From Zhengitettix transpicula (Eukaryota; Arthropoda; Insecta; Orthoptera; Tetrigidae), in contig CM073590.1 of assembly GCA_037074705.1 (NCBI GenBank), positions 244,048,101 through 244,112,100 of the forward strand: a DNA stretch of 64,000 nt, given 5' to 3'. The notes beneath the pieces are model-generated. The model ran no database searches. It was not told the origin of the DNA and saw nothing but the letters and a program-made list of their open reading frames with translations. A program made the position numbers and the translations under genes. Positions 41,640-52,225 of this stretch are shown here, piece after piece (the first letter of the stretch is position 1; every line of letters begins with the position of its first letter).

Positions 41640-42935
41640 AGGGTGTGTGGTGTAGATCACATCACAGATATAAAAATGGATATATCAACAGTTACTTTTA
41701 TTTCACATCTTCAAATCTAACTCACGGTTATAGATGTCAATGAGTTTAATTATTACATTCAACTAATCGTTTAACTCCCCCAAGGAAGGGTTGGCGGGGT
41801 GTAAATTTTAAAACATGTTTAATGGTCCATTTTTTGTAAGGAATGAATATTTATCGAGGTCAATGTCACTGATAATATTTCTACCGATTTTGTTTTTTAA
41901 TTTCAACCCCTTAAAGGCACGTGAAAGATCAGACTTAGGGTTTGAGGGGCGTTACAAGAAAATAGCGTGAATAAATACCAGATAGAAGTCAAATTCAAGT
42001 TATGGATGTCACTGAGTTTATTTATGACAACCTGGGGAACGTTAGGGGGTGTGGCCGGGGTTGGGAGGTTCTGGGCGGTGGTATAAATTTTCAGAAATGT
42101 ATAAGGGCCGATATTTGCGTGAAATAAATATTTTACGCTGTCAATGTCATTGATAGTATTTCTACCGATTCTGTTTGAGTATAATTTCAACATCTTACGG
42201 TGTGGTAGGGAAGTACGCGTAGAGATGGAGGTGTGTTCCATAAAATTAACACACAGAAACGAGATTCGATTCAAACCAGAGTTATGAATATAGGTGAATG
42301 TATTTATGTCAAGGTGGGCAATGCACGGGGTTTGGTGGTGGTGTGCGAGGGTGTGAGGGGCCTCGTGGAGTTGGGCGGGGGAGGAAATTTTCAAACATTT
42401 TAAACGGTCGATATTTGCGTTAAATAATTATTTCCTGGGGTTAATGACTTTGATAGTATTTATACCGATGTTGTTTGTGTACAATTTCAACCCCCTGTGA
42501 GGGCAGCAACGTTAGCAGTTGGGGTGGAGGTACGTTAAATAAAAATATCGCTGAAACAACCGAGATTCGAATCAATTCAGAGACTATGAATGTCGCTGAG
42601 TCTAATTGTGACAACCTGGGGAGTAACGCGACGGGTTTGGGAGGTGGTGGGCGGGGGGTAGAAATATCCAGACAATGTAAAAGGTCGATTTTTGCGTGGA
42701 ATAAATACTGTTTGATTATTACACATTTGTGCGGGGGGTGGTCATCTTCTAACATGTATAAACGGCCAATATATTATGTCAGTGAGTTCAACCGCCTTCG
42801 TCATCGGAGGTGAGCACATTTAGGGATAGGGTTTGAGGAGCGTTACATAAAAATAGCGCAAAAGAAACCGAAATTGGAGACATATTGGGGATTATAGATA
42901 AATGACATCTCGGGCAACGTCGGGCACCCAGCTAG
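41640..42935 (+). mobile_element. Helitron-like element with ~290-bp internal tandem repeats
   Basis: 3' end: ACATCTCGGGCAACGTCGGG, CACCCAG, then CTAG at 42932-42935 followed by T. This is the Helitron signature of a short hairpin (CTCGG around GCAACG) then CTRR. Four worn internal repeats are marked by TATRGATGTCAMTGAGT near 41731, 42001, 42288 and 42585 and by TGATAGTATTTCTACCGAT near 41870, 42152 and 42450, spaced about 270-300 bp. The 5' end is not defined. Frames at 41903-42813 on both strands are not convincing genes. Confidence 0.6.
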
Positions 42936-42959
42936 TCTATATAATAAAACATCAGCCTA

Positions 42960-43262
42960 GTAAGTAGAAATTTATTATGAATAAAAATTAATAATAAAAA
43001 TTATAACAGAAAAAAAATATTAAAACACACACGACGTTTCATCCCTAATTTTTTGGGACTTACTCATGTGTTGTAAAATTCAATTAAATCGATTTAACTT
43101 CAAATTAGTAATGATTAATTACGTGAAATGTAGAGGAACATCAATTTCTAAAAGTGGCATTTTCACACAAGTTGTGGCTGAAATTAGGGGTTGAAACGTC
43201 GTGTCTGGATTAATGTATTTTCTATTATAATATTTTAAATTTTTATTCATAAATGTCTGACT
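42960..43262. repeat. Family C foldback element with hammerhead-like arms
   Basis: Arms: left TTTATTATGAATAAAAATTA, AACACACACGACGTTTCATC; right TTGAAACGTCGTGTCTGGAT, AAATTTTTATTCATAAAT. On the minus strand the left arm gives ACAC, ATGAGTA where CTGANGA is expected, TCCC and GGGA as stem II, GAAAC, GTC, GTGT. Boxes downstream of stem II and stem I are kept; the first box is damaged. It begins 24 bp after the Helitron end. Confidence 0.65.
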
Positions 43263-43399
43263 TGAGTGTTTGATACTTTTCCATCCTTTATTTTTTTAAA
43301 AAAAATAAGGATGTTAACAGCAGTTTTCTCAGTTCAGAGTTGTCGCCTGTCTCTCCTGACTTCACAGCCCATTTCTGTACATGACTCTTCCAAGTTTTT

Positions 43400-43495
43400 T
43401 CCTCTACTTAACCCCAGAAACGTTGCGTGGTATTTATATTATCACTCATTTGGTCTGTATTTGGCTATCTTTCTGATTATTAATTTTCATTTCAT
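43400..43495 (+). repeat. Family A arm fragment
   Basis: CCCCAGAAACGTTGCGTGGT, ATTTATATTATCACTCATTT, TCTGTATTTGGCTATCTTTC. The part with CTGANGA is missing. Confidence 0.75.
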
Positions 43496-43884
43496 TTCAA
43501 AATTTGACGCCTTGCCTTTTCATTTGCTAGTTCTATTTCTTCTAACGTTTTTTCTTCTTATTATTATTTATGCTCACTTTCGGCTTTTATAATTATTATA
43601 TTTTTAAAACTTTGGTCAAAAACTTTGGAACAAATTTGTTGTTGCGAGGATCCAGTGTGAGTTTTAACTTAATTGTAGAAAATGTTGATTGTTTTTGCAC
43701 GGCTCATTTACACAGTAATTTTTAACTGTACTTCTTTCTTTAATTCGAAACTTTCATTATAAATACAGCAATAAAATTAATTAAATCTTTACAATATTAA
43801 GAAATCTATTCATAAAATTTTAACTCGTTCAGTTTACTCCCCAAGCTATCGTAATCAAATATAATTACTATTTTTGGAATGGAA

Positions 43885-44135
43885 AAATTTTCGCGTGATT
43901 GAAAATAAATAATAAGAAAGATAACGACATGCAGATGAAAAAAAAGGAATATAAATACCATACAACGTTTCTTGGATCCTTGTCCCCTTTCTTCAGGTGC
44001 TAAGAAGGTGCCTAGAGCGACACAACTGCACTTATTAGTGGAAATCTAATAATAGGGACAACTCTGACTGCGTAATCTGCTGTTAATATCCATTTTTTAA
44101 CTCAAAACGGATTGTCAACTGACAAGTGCGGTTGT
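43885..44135. repeat. Family A foldback, left arm plus remnant of right arm
   Basis: Left arm GATTGAAAATAAATAATAAG, ATACCATACAACGTTTCTTG, CCTTTCTTCAGGTGCTAAGA. The minus core reads CTGAAGA, GAAAC, GTT with GCAC/GTAT. The right arm is cut after GACAAGTGCGGTTGTG, where a T/A palindromic tract begins. Confidence 0.75.
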
Positions 44136-44286
44136 GTAATTTTTTTTAAAAAAAATAATTAATTTTTTTTTAAAAAAAGGATATTTTGTTACAAATAAGA
44201 ACTTGACTACAGTTTAAGTTTATTAGAATAATTGTAAGAAATAATTGTACTAGTTATTAGAACTTTACGAATTATTGAGTTGCATA

Positions 44287-44350
44287 GGGGAGAGTAGCTC
44301 AGTCGGTAGAGCACCAGACTCTTAATCTCAGGGTCGTGGGGTTTATCCAC
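44287..44350 (+). tRNA. tRNA-Lys(CTT)-like fragment, probable pseudogene
   Basis: GAGTAGCTCAGTCGGTAGAG, CACCAGACTCTTAATCTCAG, GGTCGTGGGG reproduce the D arm, anticodon arm with anticodon CTT, variable loop and start of the T arm of tRNA-Lys. The anticodon stem is broken (CCAGA against TCTCA), the T loop reads GTTTATC, and no 3' acceptor strand follows. Confidence 0.6.
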
Positions 44351-44452
44351 ATTTAAATATTGAAAAAATATAATTAAATTGGCGTTTATTACATTTTGTG
44401 CTTCAACGTAGGATTTATTTTAAATAATAAAAATGTGTTTATTACATTTATG

Positions 44453-44479
44453 GCGCCCAACGTGGGGCAAATTATTACA
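44453..44479 (+). mobile_element. LTR edge with tRNA-Lys primer-binding-site sequence
   Basis: TGGCGCCCAACGTGGGGC (18 bases) is the exact complement of the 3' end of animal tRNA-Lys(CTT), the primer-binding site of many gypsy-type elements. It is followed by AAATTATTACA and then an (AT)n tract, so an LTR end in ACA sits in AT repeats as at the other LTRs. The other boundary was not found. Confidence 0.6.
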
Positions 44480-45073
44480 ATATATATATATATATATATA
44501 ATACTGGTAATAATACAAATTTCAGAAACGTTAAAAATGTATTATTAGCTTGATTATAGAATATTTTTTTTCATGGCCAATTAAATAAACTCTGGCATGA
44601 CAAAATTATGTACCTGTTGAGTGTTGGAAGTTATGACTAATCCCGTCTGTACCGCCAGGTCCTCGCCTGTTATTTTACGAACCCAAATTGACACTTGTGC
44701 TGCTCATCTCAGCAAGCTGCACCGTTATAAGAGCCGGACCACCCCATCTGCTTGATTACTAAATGACTCACGCTCGGTGCGGCTCTGTCCAAAAGCCTCC
44801 CGCTCTCCTTTTACGCCCACTGTCGGGCAGCTTTCCGCGTACTGCACTGTTGTTAAAACTCTTATCAAGAAAATTGTGTCGCTAAGGTACGGGAGAATCA
44901 GAGTCGAACACGCCAATCAGGTGAAAGAAAAGTGATGAAAGTAAATATACGCATCGTGTGGATTACTTGTTTGTTCAATGTTGAGTACGGCAGTGGTCAC
45001 AGGGTATGGATGAAGTATCTAGGATGCAACTTTTTTTTAATAAAACCTTTATTTGGCAAGGTCTGCAAGTAAT
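44480..45073. other. (AT)n then unassigned stretch
   Basis: Alternating AT at about 44480-44501. No gene seen in the remainder. Confidence 0.4.
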
Positions 45074-45316
45074 TTTTTAGGGCAACAGACCACGTTGGGC
45101 AACTCCCCTTTAATAGCATAGGAAGGGATTTGAAAGGGGGGATGCAGAAGGGTACAGGAAGGTGGCCAAGGGTTAACTAGGGCCCCCGGGCTATATTTTA
45201 AGGATCCTACTCGGCATTCGCCTAAAGAAATGCAGGGAAAACCCTAGAAAAACCTGCATCAGGTAGGTCGGGTGCTTGTCCCACGCTCTTCTGATAGCGG
45301 TTGAGGAGTTTATTGA
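45074..45316 (-). mobile_element. SINE1 copy, 5' truncated
   Basis: TTTTTTAGGGCAACAGACCA at the tail end; breaks at GATAGCGGTTGAGGAGTTTA. Confidence 0.88.
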
Positions 45317-46464
45317 GGGCACTATGGAGCGTGCGTGGACCAGCAACCCATGAAAGTGCTCAGCTTCATTCCAGTTGCAGGGAAACTCCAAACTACGACA
45401 GTAAGGTCTGGAATAGATCGTACAGAAGTAAGCAATGTGTCGGAGGCAACAATGTGTTGACCGAGAGCAATTTAAATAAAGTGCTAGAAGGAACAAATAG
45501 GTGGGTGGTGACAAAATAGCTGTGGAAGACGACGAATATTGTGCTCAGAAGGATAACTGTAGAAAAAAAGTGCGCGGGGAAAATGGAGAATTTGCTCACA
45601 AGGTAAATATAAAAAATATACATCGTCACACACTCAAATTTAAGTTGAGGCAAACAAGTTGGTCCATGTAAAGGATTATCCTTTTTTTTGCACAGTGTAA
45701 ATAAAGTGGCTGTGTGTGCCCGTTAGAGAGACGGTGTGTATACAATTATTATTATTTTCCGCGGCGTGTCACCGGTGTAAGCAGCCTGAGCGCTGGCGCG
45801 AGATGAAACCTGCACACACACAGAGAGATACATCAGCCAGGTAACATTAATTACCGTAATTGATTTGCCTTTTGATAGGATCGTGTTAAGTGGGTGAGTC
45901 AATAGGAGAGAGGGGGGGGGGGCAGGAGCGCGCTTTAAAAGGCAAATTGTGCTTTTGACTTTAATGAGGTGGGTTAACGCAACACGGAACATATTCACGG
46001 CCTGCCACAAAACACAACAGCTCTGATTACAGAATCCCTGGAGAGAGAGAGAGAGAATTGTTTGTCCAAGTTCTTCATTCCCTTTACCACACAAGGAACA
46101 TTCACGCTTCAATTGAGGGTGGTTTTGACACCATCCTCGTCAAAACACAACATGAATTACCTTCATCTGCCGTATTAATCAACAACGTGTTGCGTAGAAA
46201 GTTTTGGTGTGGAAGTATTCCACTTTTAATTAATCTTATCAAGGCTGGGGGATACTGTTAGGGGTGGGGGTGCGGCCTAATCCAAGAAACAGATCGAAAT
46301 TCGTCTAAAATACAGTCGTAATCCGAGGGTGATGACGAGGCGAGAGGAAAGCAGACTGCATGAACACACTGACTGGTCTTGGCTGGAACACTTCAGGCCT
46401 ATGAATTTTCAGCTTCTCGGGTCAAATCACATCATTTTTGAGAATTGTCGATAGTAAAACTTGC
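45317..46464. other. Unassigned stretch
   Basis: An 11-base G run near 45912 and a short (GA)n near 46040. Frames at 45191-45653 and 45723-46261 have no recognised domain. Confidence 0.35.
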
Positions 46465-46700
46465 CCCTAGGACCGGGAATAAGATTACTTCGACACGCAG
46501 TGGAGAAAGAGCAAGTAGGCAAAGTCGGTGAACTGCGGCCAAACCTAGTCGAGACGGCTCCAATCTCCAGTCATGGGAACGGCGTGGAACAAGTAGCGAG
46601 AGCCCGACCTATCTCGTGCAAGTTCCTCTAGGACTTAACCTTTAAATAACGGCCGAGACACTTGGCTACTCCCGTCTCAATCCCTCATCAGTAAAAGATA
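46465..46700 (+). mobile_element. SINE1 copy, ancient
   Basis: Diverged order: GACACGCAGTGGAGAAAGAG, CCAATCTCCAGTCATGGGAA, CGGCGTGGAACAAGTAGCGA, GCCCGACCTATCTCGTGCAA, CTTGGCTACTCCCGTCTC. Confidence 0.5.
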
Positions 46701-48291
46701 TAACAGCATCAGAGACAGATAATAAATCAAGTCACAGACATTACACTAACCAACGATATTCAATTAAATATACTACGACAAAAACTAGACGATAAATGAA
46801 AAAAAAATGAAAAATTTCACCATGGAAATATATAATTATTATTTTAATTCTGTAGCAGAACATTTTCTAAAATATAAATAAAACAAAAGTCATAGACTAT
46901 TAAAAAATCAACAGACGCAAATAAAAACAATTCAGATTTCACAAAATAAAATTTCGTAGTAATAATACATTCCTTATTATTAATTATTCATATATTTTTA
47001 AAAAGTTTTCAACGTAAATATATTATTATTATGCTCTATAACATTTATAAATATTTTATTAATGTTCTTTACCTGGATTTAATCCAGTAGACTACTTGTA
47101 ATTAATTCTGAAATATATGCAGCAAATGTCGTGCATTCATTATTTTTATAATACATATATATATATATAACAAAGCATTAATTATATATTTTTTTAAAAA
47201 ATCTCTAATTATTTTCTGTTACATTTAAACTACTATACGAAGATAAGTAACGAATATAAACACACACACAAACACAAAAGTCCTACATCATTCACAAAGA
47301 AAAAACGAAATCATTACATTCAAATTTTCTACTTGCAAATAAGAAGAAAAAAACTGTCCGAGAAAGAAACTTAAAAAAAAGTCCAGTAAAACAAACAAAA
47401 AACGACGACTTTTTTTAAACATAAATTACGCAAATGAAAGTATTTAAGAGGGGACGTTTAAATCGATAATTTTTATACGGAACCGGGGGTAGATTTATCT
47501 TGAAATATATTTGTGTGAAGGTTTCGTGGAACATTTCTGGTTCAAATTGATGAGGTAAAGAAGAGGAGTACAAGAACCCCGGGCGAGGTAAAACAATTTA
47601 ATAATACTTCAATTCTCAGAAAATTAATTTACAAAGGTTGATGAAAGAGGAGGAGGTGTCTACAAACGGAAAAACAGGAGTCTTAAAGAGTATTAAGAGC
47701 AAAAAATGTGAATTTTACTTGGAAAAAATATAATCTAAAATTTAGAAAAATTGGGACTGGACTCATCATTCGGTGAAAGTTAAAAATTGAAGGGTAGAAA
47801 AATTAATAACAACGATTTGACGAGAAATTGGAATAATGGTGGTTCCAAAAAGGGTCCAGGAGCACAACAAGAGACTCATAGTATCTATGGACATTGAATT
47901 CTTCAAGTTTCAAATATTTTACAAGGAGCATTTTACCGAATAACGATACATGTTGGTAAATTCAAATTAAACGGAATAGAGAACTACCGTAGCATCGACA
48001 AGCCCATACAATTAGTAGATATTATAGTCGGATTTTTCATTGCCTGGATCCGTTTAAGTAAAGAAGGTTTAAGAGTAACAGAAACTTTTAAAAGGAATTC
48101 TTTAGTGAGGGAGAATACGGAGCCAGGTACAGAGACGAATAAGATGAAAGAAATAGGCTAAAAACCCTAAAAAAATTACAGAATGAATTAGGAAACTAAA
48201 GATTCGGATAGTAAAACACTATATCTATATATCTTTGTTTTGTTGTTAAATGTTTATTTCACTGAATAGCACGGAGCAGCATATGTATAGC
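46701..48291. other. Long AT-rich stretch
   Basis: No coding frame above 60 residues, no repeat recognised, and simple A/T tracts. I see nothing to annotate. Confidence 0.5.
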
Positions 48292-48490
48292 ATTAAAAAC
48301 ATCTGATTCAGGTTAAGAATTTTTATGATTTTCAATGGATCTTTTCTGCAGGGTCTTCCCAGATAAAAAAAGCCTCAATGTCAATCGTTAAAGATCGTTT
48401 GAAATTTTTTTTTTAAAATCTGGGACGACCCTGCTAAAGAGATCCATTGAAAATAATAAAAATTTCTAACTTGAATCAGATGTTTTTAAT
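48292..48490. repeat. Foldback (hairpin) element with 73-bp arms
   Basis: Left arm 48292-48364 starts ATTAAAAACATCTGATTCAG and ends GGGTCTTCCCAGAT; right arm 48418-48490 is its inverse (ATCTGGGACGACCCTGCTAA ... ACTTGAATCAGATGTTTTTA). About 10 mismatches; spacer about 53 bp. Not related in sequence to families A to E. Confidence 0.85.
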
Positions 48491-48702
48491 ACTACTTTGT
48501 TAATACTATACATATATCTTTGTTTTGTCTATTACTCGAAAAGTTGGCGTCCTATTTTTTTTTGTCTTTGTCTTTAACCCATTTCTCTCATCTTATTCGT
48601 CTCTGTACCTGACTCCCTAGCTAAGAATTCCTTTTCAGCCTCTGTTATTCTTAAAAAAAACATCCTTAACTTAAACCGATCTCAAATAAAATGAAATAAG
48701 AA

Positions 48703-49217
48703 CCTGCGAGGGATGTTCTCTCGCAGGCAGAACCTTATAGGGGAGATACGAAGGGGCTACCTATAGGGATGCCTTTTCCTCTCCGTTTTTGAACTAAGGT
48801 TCCCACAAGCCGAGGCCTGTTTTGAGAGGTGTATGTTCCGGGGTCACAGACCTTGAGGGCATACGGTAAGAGTTGTCCGCTATTCCCATTGGAATAGTCG
48901 GTCAGCTGCCTCCTAAACTGGTCGAGGCACAGAGAAGGGGAATGCTGAGTTCTCACAGCAAACTCCTCTCCCGCTATCGGAAGGGCGTGGGACAAGTACC
49001 CAATGCCCGACCTACCCGACGCAGGTTTTTCTAGGGTTTTCCCTGCATTTCGTTAGGCGGTAGGATCCTTAAAATATAGCCCGGGGGCCCTAGTTAACCC
49101 TTGGCTACCTTCCTCTACCCTTCCGCATCCCCCCTTTCAAATCCCTTCCTATGCTATTAAAGAGGAGTTACCACCATGTGGATTACCCTCATGTAGCCTG
49201 TTACTCTAAAAAAATTA
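48703..49217 (+). mobile_element. SINE1 copy, full length
   Basis: Begins with CCTGCGAGGGATGTTCTCTC and CGCAGG, a perfect 8-bp terminal hairpin, and ends with CCTGTTACTCTAAAAAAATT. The CCGCACCTCGG box is partly deleted. Confidence 0.94.
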
Positions 49218-49224
49218 AATAAAA

Positions 49225-49380
49225 TTAAGTCTGATTGAAAATAATTAATAAGAAAGATAGTTGTGTCGCTCTAGGCTCTTCTTCGCACCGGAGGAAAGGG
49301 GACAAGGACCCCAGAAACGTTGTGTGGTATTTATATTACCCTTTTTTTGTCTGAATTGGCTGTCTTTCTTATTAATTAAA
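49225..49380 (+). repeat. Family A foldback with most of left arm deleted
   Basis: The outer end AAGTCTGATTGAAAATAATT is joined directly to TTGTGTCGCTCTAGGCTCTT. The core reads CGGAGGA for CTGANGA, stem II GGGG/CCCC, GAAAC, GTT, GTGT. Relative to the GGGA/TCCC copies, stem II has changed on both strands and still pairs. Confidence 0.82.
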
Positions 49381-50348
49381 CCGAACTAGTCAATGGAATA
49401 ATCTGACAGTAATATCTACTCCGTTGCCATGAAGATTCAGTTCCAAATAACAAAGCCGATAAAAGTTCCATATCATAGCAGCTTTGGAAATGTCACCAGC
49501 AGACGAGTTAGGACGAAAGGATTTTTGTTTTGTAGCAAATGAACGGAAAATACTCATTAGTACTATTCTACTATTATTTCTACTCTAGCATAGCAGGAGA
49601 AAATAGAAAAAGGTTCTAAGTCAAACTGGGAAGCACATATATATATATACATATAGGGAGACAGATACAGGAAAAGGTGTGGCATAGGAAACGATAAAGC
49701 TATCTAACTACCTTCTAACTACGTACTATTTGTACTATATGTTTTGTTCCCGCTGGCACACGCACGCACGCACGCAGGCAGGCAGCAGTCAAGCGTTTAC
49801 AGACTAGGCAAGACAAGGCAGATAGAAAGAGCAGGGTTTTAGATTTACCTGACGCGCCGACAGACAAGATGAATTGCACACGGAAAGGTGGGAGGTTCTT
49901 TCGGCCTGTGAGTTACACAACACCTATAACAGCAAGGACACTATAGTTAGAAGCTGGGACATGGATTTAGGGGGTGGGGAATTGTGGGGGACGGTGAAGT
50001 AGTAACAGCAGCAACACACGTCCTGTGTGTGTGTGTCTGAGTGACCACATCACACACGCCATCGTCATATATATACACATTTGTAAAAGAAATTAATTAT
50101 TATTAAATGTTACATACATACACAGTTACATACAACTATTACTGGAATTGGATTGCTTTTCTAAAAGCTCCTATAAACTATGAGGGATGTAATTTACTAC
50201 AAGTTATATTATTGTATTACAAGGAGCAGTCTGCTTCTAAAATCTTTTGAGTTTTTTCCCCCGTCGAGTCTTCAAGTTGATGGACGGACAAGGTACACAC
50301 TACACAGATGGCAGCACCGGGCGCCGTGAAGGTATACGTCAACTGATT
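49381..50348. other. Unassigned, microsatellite-rich
   Basis: Short (AT)n at 49640, (CACG)n and (CAGG)n near 49756-49790, (GT)n near 50025. No gene seen. Confidence 0.4.
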
Positions 50349-50690
50349 GGAATAGTCGACCAGCTGCCTCCTAAACTGGTCGAGGCACGGAAAAGGGAAT
50401 GCTGCGGCCCCACAGCAAACTCCTCTCCCGCTATGTGGAGGGCGTGGGACAAGTACCCAATGCCCGACCTACCTGATGCAAGTTTTTCTAGGGTATGTCC
50501 TGCATTTCTTTTAGGCGAATGCCGGGTAGGATCCTTAAACCATAGCCCGGGGGCCCTAGTTAACCCTTGGCTACCTTCCTCCACCTTTCCGCATTCCCCC
50601 TTTCAAATCCATTACCTATGCTATAAGAGGAGAGTTGCCACTATGTGGATTACCCTATACATAGCCTGTCTACACCAAATATATATATAT
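50349..50690 (+). mobile_element. SINE1 copy 1 of 3 in tandem
   Basis: Starts GGAATAGTCGACCAGCTGCC; ends TACATAGCCTGTCTACACC. The long frame 50247-50702 is SINE1 sequence. Confidence 0.88.
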
Positions 50691-50694
50691 ACAT

Positions 50695-50940
50695 GGGAAT
50701 AGTCGGCCAGCTGCCTCCTAAACTGGTCGAGGCACGGAGAAGGCAATTCGGATGCAGGTTTTACTAAGGTTTTCCCTGCATCACCTTTAGGTGAATTGCC
50801 GGGTAGGATCCTCAACCTACAGCCCGAGGCCCCCAGTTAACTTGCCCTACCTTTCCGCAGCCCCACTTTCAGACCCTTTCCTATGCTATAAGAGGGGAGT
50901 TGCCACCACGTGGATTAGCCTGTCTACACCTTCTTCTTCA
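50695..50940 (+). mobile_element. SINE1 copy 2 of 3 in tandem, internal deletion
   Basis: Starts GGGAATAGTCGGCCAGCTGC, jumps from GGAGAAGGCAATTCGG to ATGCAGGTTTTACTAAGG, and ends GTCTACACCTTCTTCTTC. Confidence 0.85.
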
Positions 50941-50944
50941 TCAT

Positions 50945-51160
50945 ACCTACTGACCGTCCTACCTGATGCAAGTTTTGTCCTGCATCACTTTTAGGTGAAT
51001 GCCGGGTTAGGATCCTGAAACCACAGCCCGGGGGGCCCTAGTTAACCCTTGGCTACCTTCCTCTACCCTTCCGCATCCCACCTTTCAAAACTCTTCCTAT
51101 ACTATTAATGGGGAGCTGCCACCATGTGGATTGCCCTCATGTAGCCTGTTACTCTGAAAT
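50945..51160 (+). mobile_element. SINE1 copy 3 of 3 in tandem
   Basis: From GACCGTCCTACCTGATGCAA to CTCATGTAGCCTGTTACTCT. The tail type (ATTAATGGG, CTCATGTAG) differs from the two preceding copies, so this is not a simple duplication. Confidence 0.85.
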
Positions 51161-52129
51161 ATATAAAAAAAAGTCACTGTCTGATAATTACGCCCTATAG
51201 AAATGATCTTGTTTGTGGAATAAAATAAATAGATTAAATGATAATTATCCCATTTATTTATGGAGTTGATGAACGAACTATCGAGTCTCTTCCGGTCGCT
51301 AGACCGCGACACGGCGCATTCCGAGTATAACTTTTTTTATAAACTGAAAAGAAACTGTTTACCGTCGTCAGATGAAGTATATGCATATAATTTAATATAC
51401 TTAAGTTTTCTTTGTGAAGCAACTGGAGTCTCAGCCAGCTCGAGACGTTGTTCTGTTAGAAAGTTGTCATGACAAATGCGGGGGTCTTAGTGGTAATGTT
51501 CTGCTGGCTGGAGAATCTCTAGGTACAGACCTCCATCCATCACCTGCCTCAAATCCTACCCCGACGGTTTGTCCTTCCGCATTCGCCGTGCAATTCCCTG
51601 ACAAAGATTCATAGAATCCGTAACGTTACGGCCGCAGATTACAAGAAGACGGAACAAAAGATCTGAGGATTTCTAAACTTTGCAATCACTCCCATGGGTA
51701 TTATGAATCCTTTCTCATTCTACGGGTTGCAAACTACCGATACAGCAGCAGGGCTTGGGCTCAAGAATCTGGCATTTAATTACGTGTATTGCTTCTCGGC
51801 TCAAATTATAAGGTGATAAACCGTCAACTGTTCACTTAATTGGTTATAATAGGTGGCATGTAGCTGTACACGACGCATGCGAGACGCTCTCGACGTGGCG
51901 GCTTCCGATTGCTGCTCGTTGCAATTGAAGTGGTAAAGTGACCAAAAGGTAGTCAATCACGCAATTTTACCATTTATATAAAAAGTTTCCTGTAAGAAAA
52001 ACTACTATTTTCTAAAAAAAATAAACAAATTTTTCTGAAATTACCGATTGATATTTTTGTTAATTAATAATTATATAGGTATTTTATCAGAGACATAAAA
52101 AATAAAGCTGAAATTAAATAATATTTTAT
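51161..52129. other. Unassigned stretch
   Basis: Frames at 51260-51614 have no recognised domain. No repeat identified. Confidence 0.35.
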
Positions 52130-52134
52130 TTACG

Positions 52135-52225
52135 TGCGTTTTTATTAATAATATAGAAAACGACCTGAAGAAAGAACAAAAAGGTACTGAAACGTCGTTG
52201 AGAGAAATAAAATATTTTTTAAATG
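52135..52225 (+). repeat. Family E hammerhead-like repeat
   Basis: CGAC, CTGAAGA at about 52166, a weak stem II region, GAAAC, GTC, then GTTG. CGAC pairs with GTTG (stem I, one G-U pair) and both core boxes and the preferred GTC triplet are intact. Stem II is poor. Partial inverse flanks (GCGTTTTTATTA and AATGACTGTAAAAACG) suggest a collapsed foldback. Confidence 0.5.

Noticed and set aside
41903..42813. Frames of 104-163 residues in the Helitron-like region
   Set aside because: They read through degenerate tandem repeats on both strands; no Rep or helicase motifs.
44287..44350. Functional tRNA-Lys gene
   Set aside because: Anticodon stem mispairs, T loop is changed and the 3' acceptor strand is missing.
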